Of a stretch of DNA of 22,304 nt, positions 8,304 to 15,069 are shown piece after piece (positions within the stretch are counted from its first letter, which is position 1; every line of letters begins with the position of its first letter). The notes beneath the pieces were generated by a model. The model searched no databases and was not told the origin of the DNA. It saw only the letters and a program-made list of their open reading frames with translations. This stretch comes from Moduliflexus sp964602655 (GTDB lineage: Bacteria; Moduliflexota; Moduliflexia; Moduliflexales; Moduliflexaceae), in assembly GCA_964602655.1 (NCBI GenBank), contig CAZRSF010000089.1:1-22304 (forward strand), written 5' to 3'. The translations under genes were made by a program, and so were the position numbers.

Positions 8304-9221
8304 TTAGATGTGCAACACCTTTCGAATCAGGTCTTTTCGCATAATCATACCGATATACCGCCCGTTTTCAACCACATACAACCGCGTATTCCCTTTCGTC
8401 ACGATGATGAAACTGATTTCCATAATCGAGGAGTTTTTATCAAGAGTGATCGGATTTTTGCGATAGAGATCCCGCACGGTGACGCGGCTTTCATGTTTGA
8501 AATACTCCTCGAACGGTTCGCCGACCGTCATAAAACTCAAGTCGCCCATCATCGAGGTGTATTTGGGCATACCGTATTGAATCAATTCGCGCTCCGTGAT
8601 TTCGCCTAAGAACTTGCCGGAATCGTCAACCACCGGCAATCCCATAATGTCTTCGGCGACGAATCGCCGCGCAACCTCTTCCAGCGTATTGTTCAATTTT
8701 GCCGGTTCAATCGCCGTATTCATAATATCTTCCGCTGTAATCGTCGCTTTGAAGGTAATTTTAGCGCCTTTGATCGAGGCGGCGATTTTTTCGGGTTCGG
8801 TTTCGCGGCAGATTGCGTCAATCAACGCGCGATTCTCTGCCATTTTGGTGATGCCGGCCATGAGTTGCAGCAGCAGTTTATTTTTCGTCTTGCCGACGAC
8901 GATAAGAAAGACAAGGCGAACCACGCCGGATTCTTTTGTGACTAATTCGCATTCGAGAGGATTTTTGAGGATGCCGACGACCACAATGACATTGTCATAA
9001 CCTTCGATACGGGCATGAGGCAGGGCGAGGTCATTCCCCATCGCGGTGGAAATGCTCTGCTCGCGTTCCAATACCGCCGTTCGGATCGCCGTTTTCTGTC
9101 GCGCAAATTCAGCGTCGAGACGGGCGGCATGTTCGATCAACGCGGTAAAAGCGTCCTCTTTGGTCGCGACGGTCATATTCGCAACAATCAATTTCGGATC
9201 AATATAATTCGATAATTTCAT
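8304..9221 (-). CDS. PTS EIIA-2 (fructose/mannitol-type) domain fused to two CBS domains
   Basis: 305 residues from the ATG at 9221 (MKLSNYIDPK, the usual EIIA-2 beginning). An upstream in-frame ATG at 9245 would add 8 residues, and neither start has a ribosome site. Counting from 9245, residues 9-160 form the EIIA domain, with phospho-acceptor His77 in LALPHARIEG. Residues 168-225 and 255-313 are a CBS pair (DIMNTAIEP, MGLPVVDDSGKFLGEIT; NPITLDKNSSIMEIS, YVVENGRYIGMIMRKDLIR) that probably binds adenine nucleotides. No sugar permease (EIIB/EIIC), HPr or EI gene is near. It precedes an ion permease, so a regulatory role, with phosphorylation and energy state controlling the transporter, is more likely than sugar uptake. 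That link is inference from order. Confidence 0.85.
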   Translation of the reverse strand: MKLSNYIDPKLIVANMTVATKEDAFTALIEHAARLDAEFARQKTAIRTAVLEREQSISTAMGNDLALPHARIEGYDNVIVVVGILKNPLECELVTKESGVVRLVFLIVVGKTKNKLLLQLMAGITKMAENRALIDAICRETEPEKIAASIKGAKITFKATITAEDIMNTAIEPAKLNNTLEEVARRFVAEDIMGLPVVDDSGKFLGEITERELIQYGMPKYTSMMGDLSFMTVGEPFEEYFKHESRVTVRDLYRKNPITLDKNSSIMEISFIIVTKGNTRLYVVENGRYIGMIMRKDLIRKVLHI

Positions 9222-9237
9222 AATGTATTCGAACGAG

Positions 9238-9260
9238 TTCGGCATAACGCGTATGCCGAA
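9238..9260. repeat. Inverted repeat at the 5' end of the EIIA-CBS gene
   Basis: TTCGGCATA (9238-9246), loop ACGCG, and TATGCCGAA (9252-9260): a perfect 9-bp stem. It covers the alternative ATG at 9245 and ends 17 bases before the preferred ATG at 9221. It could be an operator for a dimeric regulator or a hairpin in the mRNA leader. Confidence 0.55.
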
Positions 9261-9296
9261 ATCGCTTGCTTACGCATATCGCAGCGTGATTGGGTT

Positions 9297-9331
9297 CATG
9301 CGCTGTCGTCTGTTGCCTGGACGACAGCATG
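9297..9331. repeat. Hairpin GCTGTCGTC...GACGACAGC upstream of the EIIA-CBS gene
   Basis: Nine-base arms at 9302-9310 and 9320-9328 enclose a 9-base loop. A further CATG pair (9297-9300, 9328-9331) extends the stem past a two-base bulge. It lies in the presumed promoter/leader of the minus-strand gene. Its function is unknown. Confidence 0.55.
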
Positions 9332-9575
9332 TTTTGACAACGCGGGGTATGTTTTGGGGCAAGAGAAATGGTGTCAATGAAAATATGTCATGACCTTCTA
9401 TGACCATGACAGGCAACGGTATGAACACGAATGTCGGGCACATTCGACAGGTACGACCCGTTGCTTCGCACTATGACATAGGGGCAGCAGCAGTAAATGC
9501 AAGCTCGTTCATCGCCTACGCTGGTAATGCGAGGGCGATGCACGTCATTCGTATTGGCGCATCTCATGTATGCGC

Positions 9576-9611
9576 AAAAGACCTTCAACCGTCTTACAAC
9601 GGTTGAAGGTC
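9576..9611 (-). terminator. Rho-independent terminator of glnK-amt
   Basis: A perfect 12-bp stem (GACCTTCAACCG at 9580-9591, complement at 9600-9611) has an 8-base loop. On the minus strand the stem is followed by TTTTGCGC. It lies 29 bases after the amt stop codon, so it ends the glnK-amt transcript. Confidence 0.85.
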
Positions 9612-9640
9612 GCCTTGAGTGATTCGTTTCGAATAATCTG

Positions 9641-11029
9641 TTATTGATTCAAAAAGACCTGGAATCCGGCATACGCTTCCATGCCATGCTCGCCAAGGTC
9701 GAGGCCGCGAATTTCCTCTTCCCGGCTGACGCGCAGCCCTAAGACCGCTTTAATGATTGACCAGACGATCATGGAGACGATGAAGGTAAACGCGCCGACA
9801 GCGAGCACTCCTATAAGTTGCGCGCTCAATAATTTGAAACCGCCGCCGAAAAACAAACCATTACCTGTCGCTGCGCCAGTAATTCCGTCTTGCGCAAACA
9901 ACCCGACCGCGATGACGCCGAATGTGCCGTTGACCAAGTGAACTGCTAACGCGCCCACCGGATCGTCAATGTGCATTTTGTCGAAAAACAGTACTGCAAA
10001 CACGACCAGCACTCCAGCGATTAAGCCGATGATGAACGATGAACCGACGCTTACAAAGGCGCAGGGCGCGGTAATCGCGACCAGACCGGCTAACGAACCG
10101 TTGACGATCATGGACAAATCCGGTTTGCCAAGCACGAGCCATGCGGTAATCGTCGAACTCAGAATCGCCGCTGCCGCAGCCAGGTTGGTGGTCACGGCGA
10201 TATGCGCAATCGCGCTGCCGTCGCCAACTGCCATCGTCGAGCCAGGGTTGAATCCGAACCATCCGAACCAGAGCACTAATGCGCCGAGCGTGACAGTGGA
10301 CATATTATGTCCGAAAATCGGACGCGCTGTTCCGTCTTTGCGATATTTATCAATGCGAGGACCAAGGACGAGCGCGCCTGCCAAACCTGCCCAGCCGCCA
10401 ACCGAATGCACGACTGCCGATCCGGCAAAATCCCACATGCCAAGCGATTGCAGCCAGCCGCCACCCCAAATCCAATGGCCGGTGACAGGATACATCAGCC
10501 CAACAAGCACGAACGAAAACACGATAAACGACAGGAATTTGATACGTTCCGCCACGACGCCGGACACGATGGTCGCCGCCGTTCCGGCAAACACCAATTG
10601 AAAGAAAAACTTGGCCCAAAACGGGACGCCCGTCCAACTGATGGCCGAATACGCGCCCTGATACGCATCGCCCATCGCAGGGCTGTTGTCTGCACCGGCA
10701 GCAAAAAACAAACCTTCCAATCCGAAAAATCCGTTACCATTGCCGAACATCAAGCCCCAACCAATCACCCAGAACGAGATCGATGAGACAGCAAACACGA
10801 TAAAGTTTTTTGCCAAAATGTTGACGGTGTTTTTTACCCGGCACAGCCCTGATTCAACCATCGCAAAACCGAGGTTCATGAAAAACACTAAGAAGGCGGC
10901 AATCATCACCCACATCGTATCAACGCCGATTCTTAAGGCCGCCACCGGGTCTTGTTCCTGAGCGAAGACCGGCGAGGCGATTGCCAACAATATCATAATA
11001 CACCATAGAAATACGCCATATTTTCTCAT
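9641..11029 (-). CDS. amt: Ammonium transporter Amt
   Basis: 462 residues from the ATG at 11029, which has GGAGG eight bases upstream. An upstream in-frame codon at 11101 would add an atypical Arg-rich leader. The N-terminus is a signal peptide (MRKYGVFLWCIMILLAIASPVFA, about 23 residues), as in many bacterial Amt proteins, followed by 11 membrane segments. Pore residues are seen: the twin histidines His208 (DFAGSAVVHSVGGWAG) and His364 (ALAVHLVNGTFG), plus FNPGSTM at 260-266 and ERIKF at 161-165. The C-terminal tail contains GLDLGEHGMEAY, the region that contacts PII proteins. It acts as a trimer in the inner membrane, conducting ammonium when nitrogen is scarce. It sits 102 bases after glnK in the same direction, the classic glnK-amt pair. 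Confidence 0.96.
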   Translation of the reverse strand: MRKYGVFLWCIMILLAIASPVFAQEQDPVAALRIGVDTMWVMIAAFLVFFMNLGFAMVESGLCRVKNTVNILAKNFIVFAVSSISFWVIGWGLMFGNGNGFFGLEGLFFAAGADNSPAMGDAYQGAYSAISWTGVPFWAKFFFQLVFAGTAATIVSGVVAERIKFLSFIVFSFVLVGLMYPVTGHWIWGGGWLQSLGMWDFAGSAVVHSVGGWAGLAGALVLGPRIDKYRKDGTARPIFGHNMSTVTLGALVLWFGWFGFNPGSTMAVGDGSAIAHIAVTTNLAAAAAILSSTITAWLVLGKPDLSMIVNGSLAGLVAITAPCAFVSVGSSFIIGLIAGVLVVFAVLFFDKMHIDDPVGALAVHLVNGTFGVIAVGLFAQDGITGAATGNGLFFGGGFKLLSAQLIGVLAVGAFTFIVSMIVWSIIKAVLGLRVSREEEIRGLDLGEHGMEAYAGFQVFLNQ

Positions 11030-11131
11030 CCGTGATTCCTCCAAACATTCAGTAATTGTTCTTGCCTGTTCGGATCGGCGTAGCGCCAACCTCAACCGCA
11101 AAGAACTGCTTCGTTATTGTTATATGACAGA

Positions 11132-11476
11132 TTACCCAATCGCATCGCGCCCTTTTTCGCCGGTGCGAATACGGATACATTCCGGCAAATCGAGCACGAA
11201 AATCTTCCCATCGCCAATGTTGCCCGTGCGCGCGCCTTTGATGATGGCATCAATCGTTTTTTGAACAAAATCGTCATTCACGGCAATTTCTAACCGTACT
11301 TTCTTGAGTAAATTCACTTCTTCGCCAACGCCGCGATACATTTCGGTATATCCTCGTTGCTGCCCGCATCCAATCGCATTGGTGACAGTCATTTTATGCA
11401 CCTCGGCGTTAAATAACGAGGTTTTTACGTCGGGCAATTTGTCTGGCTGAATGAGCGCGATAATCAATTTCATCAT
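11132..11476 (-). CDS. glnK: PII nitrogen-regulatory protein (GlnK/GlnB family)
   Basis: 114 residues. PII trimers bind ATP/ADP and 2-oxoglutarate and gate Amt or other nitrogen targets. Seen: the N-terminal strand MKLIIALIQPDKL, the T-loop GQQRGYTEMYRGVGEEVNLL (38-57), the B-loop TGNIGDGKIFV (84-94), and IRIRTGE near the end. The T-loop lacks the tyrosine uridylylated in enteric PII: the position equivalent to E. coli Tyr51 is Glu52. Control by GlnD uridylylation at that site is therefore unlikely. Two adjacent ATGs (11476, 11473) are possible starts; GAGGG lies six bases before the first. amt is downstream, so I use glnK rather than glnB, but the name is a context-based choice. Confidence 0.93.
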   Translation of the reverse strand: MMKLIIALIQPDKLPDVKTSLFNAEVHKMTVTNAIGCGQQRGYTEMYRGVGEEVNLLKKVRLEIAVNDDFVQKTIDAIIKGARTGNIGDGKIFVLDLPECIRIRTGEKGRDAIG

Positions 11477-11602
11477 GCGTTTCCCTCATTCCAAAGTGGC
11501 GTTGGAGATCGCCGCGCCACCTGAATGACGGCTCCCTGTTTCCTATATACCATCTCGTCTGTCTTACGAAAATTTTATGTGACCATGTTGTATTATGATC
11601 TT

Positions 11603-11618
11603 TTCAATTCCCTTGCCA
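11603..11618 (-). promoter_or_regulatory. Possible sigma-54 promoter of glnK-amt
   Basis: On the minus strand TGGCAAG, then GGAA, then TTGAA (plus 11618 down to 11603) follows the -24/-12 layout TGGCACG-N4-TTGCW with correct spacing. The -24 GG is intact, but the -12 GC is GA, which weakens the call. The start point would lie near 11591, giving a leader of about 115 bases. A CTGGCA/CATAAT sigma-70-like pair overlaps it. The sigma-54 activator gene on the other side of this region makes the idea attractive. Confidence 0.35.
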
Positions 11619-11720
11619 GCTTTTTTCGGCGTGTTTGATGCGATCAAAAGAAGAAATTCTTGAATTCCATTGATAATCAGGCAAATGTAGATATCTTTAT
11701 CATAAAGAAACTGCGTTGTT

Positions 11721-11738
11721 CTTTTTTACGTAAAAAAG
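11721..11738. repeat. Perfect AT-rich palindrome
   Basis: CTTTTTTAC (11721-11729) followed directly by its exact complement (11730-11738). The half-site TTTTTTACGTA occurs again at 11807-11817. It could be a regulator binding site or a static-bend element upstream of glnK. Confidence 0.55.
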
Positions 11739-11962
11739 TATTAAGGAAATATCTTATTATTCTATATACAGTTATACGAAATATTTTTTTAGGCGTTATG
11801 TGGATATTTTTTACGTAGTTCGAAATTATTACACATTTCGATACATTTTTGTGACTGTTTAATATGAAAATTACATATTTGAGAGATGTTAAAATTAAAG
11901 TAACATTCAGGTCTCTCGAACAACGCATTTAACAATGGCTTTCGCTGATTCATGACGTATGA

Positions 11963-11990
11963 GCCGTATGACTTTGCGATACGGCCTTTT
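11963..11990 (+). terminator. Orphan terminator-like hairpin in the intergenic region
   Basis: GCCGTAT (11963-11969), a 9-base loop, ATACGGC (11979-11985), then CTTTT. It has the shape of a plus-strand Rho-independent terminator, yet no plus-strand gene ends before it. The nearest upstream plus-strand sequence is the AT-rich intergenic core. It could end a small RNA or insulate the activator gene from upstream transcription. Confidence 0.5.
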
Positions 11991-12103
11991 CATGTCGTGG
12001 GAAAATATGTCTGGCCGAAAGACTGAATTCGACCGTCCTATGGACGAATTCACCCGATAAAATTTCCAGAACGCGACGATTTGCAAGATTCATGATTTAC
12101 TTA

Positions 12104-12131
12104 TTGACATTTTTTCCGAGTGTTCTATGGT
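12104..12131 (+). promoter_or_regulatory. Possible sigma-70-type promoter of the NifA-like activator gene
   Basis: Perfect TTGACA at 12104-12109, a 16-base spacer and TATGGT at 12126-12131 (4 of 6 matches). It lies about 75 bases before the ATG at 12209. Confidence 0.4.
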
Positions 12132-12208
12132 AAAGCTACACTTTTGTATGCAAGGGAAATAGACGGAACAAAAGGAGAAGTCAGACTCTTTTGAAGGAAG
12201 AAATTATT

Positions 12209-13747
12209 ATGGCGGAAACACCACGTGAAGTTGCGGAAATTGTTGCGCTGCATGAAATTACGCAGATTCTTTCAACTTCGACAAATTTGAAAGATTTTGC
12301 GTATAAAGCGTTCGAAATTCTGGATCACAAGTTAGGCATGACGCATGGCACGCTACGGCTGTTCAATCCGGCGACGAACGAAATTACGACGGAAATTGCT
12401 TACGGCATGGCGGAAGAAGCCAAACGCCGCGGGAAATACAAACTTGGCGAGGGTGTGACGGGAAAGGTCGTCGCAATCGGCGAACCGGCGATCATTCCCA
12501 AAATTGACGAAGACCCGCTGTTTTTGAATAAAACCCGCGCCCGTGGCGACATCAGCCGGAAAGATATTTCGTTTATCTCCGTCCCGGTCAAGCTCGGCGC
12601 GGAAGTGCTTGGCGCAATCAGCATAGACCGCGTATTTTCGCAAGAGATTGACTATTCGCAGGACGTGCGCCTGCTGTCTATTCTCGCGGCCATGATGGCG
12701 CAGCTTGTCAAATTGCGTAAAATCTTGGAAGATGAAGAACATCTGCTGACCGAAAATATCATTCTGAAAGACGAATTGAAAGAGAAGTATAATATTCATA
12801 ACATGATCGGCAATAGCAGCGCGATGCAGCTCGTCTATGAGAATATCATTCAGGTCGCGCACTCGAACGCCACTGTTCTGGTGCATGGCGAAAGCGGCAC
12901 CGGCAAAGAATTGGTCGCCCATGCCATTCATTACAACAGCCCCAGAGCGCAGAAACCGTTTATCAAATTGAATTGCGGCGCGATTCCCGAAAACTTGATC
13001 GAATCGGAACTGTTCGGTTTCGAAAAAGGCGCGTTTACCGGCGCAATCGACCGCAAAAAAGGGAAATTCGAATTAGCGGACGGCGGCACGATGTTTCTCG
13101 ACGAAATCGGCGAATTGCCGATGAATCTTCAGGTGCGGCTGCTGCGCGTCCTTCAGGAAAAAGAGATCGAGCGCGTCGGCGGCGTCAAAACGATTAAAAT
13201 CAACGTGCGGATTATTGCGGCCACCAATCGCAATTTGGAAGAAGAGATCGCGAGGAATCGCTTTCGCGAAGACCTGTACTATCGCTTGAACGTGTTCCCG
13301 ATTTATATTCCGCCGCTGCGCGAACGAAAAACCGATATTTTGCTGCTGGCAGATTATTTTCTGCAAAAATACGTCAAAGAGAATAACAAAAAAATCGTCC
13401 GCATTTCCACACTGGCGATTGATCTGCTGAATTCATACCATTGGCCAGGGAATGTGCGGGAAATACAAAATTGTATGGAACGGGCGGTGCTGGTATGCGA
13501 CAGCGATACGATCCAGTCCACGCACCTGCCTCCAACCTTGCAGCGGGCAGACACGGCGGCGGATACGCGCGAAACGTTGTCGTTGGCGCATCAGATCGAA
13601 CATTTCGAAAAGGAATTGATTATTGATGCCCTGAAAAAGTCGCGCGGCATCAAATCGAAAGCCGCCAAATACCTGTCCACCACAGAACGAATTTTAGGCT
13701 ATAAAATGCGGCAGTACGGCGTCGAATACAAAAATTTCCGACGCTAA
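12209..13747 (+). CDS. NifA-like sigma-54-dependent transcriptional activator (GAF-AAA+-Fis HTH)
   Basis: 512 residues from the ATG at 12209, with AAGGAAG eight bases upstream; the earlier in-frame TTG at 12191 is less likely. An N-terminal GAF sensor domain covers about residues 10-170. The AAA+ domain (196-430) has Walker A GESGTGKE (227-234), the sigma-54 contact loop GAFTGA (274-279), Walker B GTMFLDEIGE with Asp298/Glu299, and the arginine-finger region RFREDLYYRL (351-360). The C-terminal Fis-type helix-turn-helix (about 475-509) is RGIKSKAAKYLSTTERILGY, close to the NifA type. The AAA+-to-HTH linker lacks the clustered cysteines of oxygen-sensing rhizobial NifA. It hydrolyses ATP to open sigma-54 promoters. 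Being divergent from glnK-amt, a nitrogen-control role is likely. No nif genes are in the window, so I do not name it nifA. A strong terminator follows. Confidence 0.92.
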   Translation: MAETPREVAEIVALHEITQILSTSTNLKDFAYKAFEILDHKLGMTHGTLRLFNPATNEITTEIAYGMAEEAKRRGKYKLGEGVTGKVVAIGEPAIIPKIDEDPLFLNKTRARGDISRKDISFISVPVKLGAEVLGAISIDRVFSQEIDYSQDVRLLSILAAMMAQLVKLRKILEDEEHLLTENIILKDELKEKYNIHNMIGNSSAMQLVYENIIQVAHSNATVLVHGESGTGKELVAHAIHYNSPRAQKPFIKLNCGAIPENLIESELFGFEKGAFTGAIDRKKGKFELADGGTMFLDEIGELPMNLQVRLLRVLQEKEIERVGGVKTIKINVRIIAATNRNLEEEIARNRFREDLYYRLNVFPIYIPPLRERKTDILLLADYFLQKYVKENNKKIVRISTLAIDLLNSYHWPGNVREIQNCMERAVLVCDSDTIQSTHLPPTLQRADTAADTRETLSLAHQIEHFEKELIIDALKKSRGIKSKAAKYLSTTERILGYKMRQYGVEYKNFRR

Positions 13748-13775
13748 AACAAGAAGCATCGTTTGGTTGGCAGAG

Positions 13776-13815
13776 AAGACCTCACAAATATTAAAGGATT
13801 GTGAGGTCTTTTTTA
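13776..13815 (+). terminator. Rho-independent terminator of the sigma-54 activator gene
   Basis: A perfect 12-bp stem (AAGACCTCACAA at 13776-13787, complement at 13799-13810) has an 11-base loop and is followed by a T-run (TTTTTT within 13809-13814). It lies about 30 bases after the stop codon. Confidence 0.9.
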
Positions 13816-13857
13816 TTATCGTCAATCATAGAGTTGTTGTACAATAAGACGCGTTTC

Positions 13858-13909
13858 CGTTCGTCCTGAGCGTGTCGCGAAGGGCGGTTCGACAAACTCA
13901 CCGCGAACG
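13858..13909. repeat. REP-like imperfect palindrome (GTTCGTCCTGAGC type)
   Basis: Outer arms CGTTCG (13858-13863) and CGAACG (13904-13909) enclose inner pairs TGAG/CTCA and TGTCG/CGACA, with bulges. The wording CGTCCTGAGC...GTCG...CGACAAACTCA resembles a repeat type I recall as widespread between genes in many bacterial genomes. It lies between the convergent activator and DHOD-like genes. Confidence 0.65.
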
Positions 13910-13951
13910 AGGCGTCCTTTCGGTCATTCCGCTATTTAGCAGCAACTCCAA

Positions 13952-14929
13952 TCATTCCACATTCGTGTACGCTTTCAGATATTGCGCCCGAATGTAGGTT
14001 TCGGGACGAGGGCTGTTGACATGGTTCAAATGTCCGCGAAATTCGTCGAGCGCGGCAAAATTTTTATCTTCCATCCATTCTTCGAGGCCGTTCAGCAAGT
14101 CTTGAATCTTTCCTAACCCCTTCGCATACAAGGTTGACGCGACCTGCACCGCCACCGCTCCGGCCAGCAATTGTTTCACGACGCCAAGCGAATCGCGGAT
14201 GCCGCCACTGGCGACCAAATCAACGTCAAGCTGCCCGGACAGCAAGCCGATCCACGCTAACGACCGGCTAAATCCGACCGGATCGTTGAATGACGGCGCA
14301 ATGGTCGTTTTGAGCGAGGAGATGTCAATATCAGGCTGGACAAAGCGGTTGAATAATACCAATCCATCCACGCCGGAACCTTCCAAACGGGAGGCGAAAT
14401 TACCGAAGGCGGTGAAAATCGGCGACAACTTTAACGCGACCGGAATACTCACCTGAGCTTTGACCGATTTGAGGATGTCAACATACACATTCTCGATGTC
14501 GGCGGCACTTTTCGTAAAATCGTCGGGCATGATGAAGATATTCATCTCTAAAGCGTCTGCGCCGGCATCTTCAATCTTTTTGGCATAATCCATCCACCAT
14601 TTCGAGGTATAACAATTGACGCTGGCCAGCACCGGAATGGACACGGCTTGCTTCGCTTTGGCAATCGCTTCCGTGTAAGCGTCCGCGCCGTAGCGCATGT
14701 CAATGTCCGCTCGAAGATATTCCAGCGCTTCGGGGTGCATACTGAGCGACTGCTCCATGTCCGCATCCTGTTCGCGAATTTGCTCTTCGAACAGCGATTT
14801 CATTACCACCGCGCCAGCGTTGGCGTCTTCACAGGCTTTGATCTGATCCACCGTTTTTGTCAAACCGCAACTGCCCGCAATAATCGGGTTTTTCAAGGTT
14901 AATCCCATGTACGTTGTGGAAAGATTCAT
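13952..14929 (-). CDS. Dihydroorotate dehydrogenase-like FMN-binding barrel protein
   Basis: 325 residues of TIM-barrel type. FMN-site features of class 1 dihydroorotate dehydrogenases can be aligned: Lys44 (VVMKSLFEE), Asn130 (ALEMNIF), Lys168 (VALKLSP), Asn194 (VLFNRF) and the phosphate-binding SGGIRDS (241-247). The loop that in true class 1 enzymes reads NLSCPN, holding the catalytic Cys, here reads NIFIMP, so the base is missing. It is therefore probably a flavoprotein of the DHOD-like group, not the pyrimidine-pathway enzyme. Other pyr genes are absent around it. The ATG at 14929 has GGGGGAG seven bases upstream. It is the downstream member of a minus-strand pair with the glycosyltransferase, but the two are in the order glycosyltransferase second (14930-15069 spacer), so it may have its own promoter. 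Its substrate is unknown. Confidence 0.85.
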   Translation of the reverse strand: MNLSTTYMGLTLKNPIIAGSCGLTKTVDQIKACEDANAGAVVMKSLFEEQIREQDADMEQSLSMHPEALEYLRADIDMRYGADAYTEAIAKAKQAVSIPVLASVNCYTSKWWMDYAKKIEDAGADALEMNIFIMPDDFTKSAADIENVYVDILKSVKAQVSIPVALKLSPIFTAFGNFASRLEGSGVDGLVLFNRFVQPDIDISSLKTTIAPSFNDPVGFSRSLAWIGLLSGQLDVDLVASGGIRDSLGVVKQLLAGAVAVQVASTLYAKGLGKIQDLLNGLEEWMEDKNFAALDEFRGHLNHVNSPRPETYIRAQYLKAYTNVE

Positions 14930-15069
14930 CGTCGCTCCCCCTTATCCCTCACCGATAATAAATGCGCGTCGCGGAAGGCTGGCGCAACCGCGCAACAACA
15001 TGTTCTCCGCCAAATTCTTGCGTATTTCCATTCCTGTCGTTCCCTGCCGGAAGATGTCAATAAAAAAGT

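Larger units (their letters stand above)
9222..9640. other. Gene-free stretch with several hairpins
   Basis: About 400 bases between the start of the EIIA-CBS gene and the end of amt. It holds four inverted repeats: 9238-9260 (TTCGGCATA arms, 5-base loop); 9297-9331 (GCTGTCGTC arms at 9302-9310 and 9320-9328, extended by CATG/CATG); 9428-9446 (CGAATGT arms); and the amt terminator at 9580-9611. A minus-strand TTGACA (plus 9372-9377) may be a -35 for the EIIA-CBS gene, without a convincing -10. The small open frames on both strands here (about 66 codons) have no ribosome site or recognisable motif. Confidence 0.5.
11477..12208. other. Long divergent intergenic region with an AT-rich core
   Basis: 732 bases between glnK (minus) and the NifA-like activator (plus). 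From about 11640 to 11930 the sequence is markedly more AT-rich than its neighbours. It carries a perfect palindrome at 11721-11738 (CTTTTTTAC plus its complement), a repeat of TTTTTTACGTA at 11722-11732 and 11807-11817, and a CGAAAT/ATTTCG pair at 11821-11840. A possible sigma-54 promoter for glnK, an orphan terminator and a sigma-70-like promoter for the activator are listed separately. A minus-strand 83-codon frame (11677-11928) has no ribosome site and looks like AT-rich noise. Confidence 0.6.

Noticed and set aside
9388..9606. Short open frames on both strands between the EIIA-CBS gene and amt
   Set aside because: They overlap each other and the amt terminator, have no ribosome site, and show no family motif.
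11677..11928. Minus-strand 83-codon frame in the AT-rich island
   Set aside because: No ribosome site, very biased to Ile/Lys/Asn/Phe as expected from AT-rich noise, and overlaps palindromes. No recognisable domain.
11961..11990. GAGCCGTATG string resembling the start of a group II intron domain V
   Set aside because: The following bases form a simple 7-bp terminator hairpin rather than the domain V fold, and there is no intron reverse transcriptase in the window.
12209..13747. Naming the activator nifA
   Set aside because: The domain order and Fis region fit, but GAF-AAA+-Fis proteins serve many pathways and no nitrogenase gene is present in the window.
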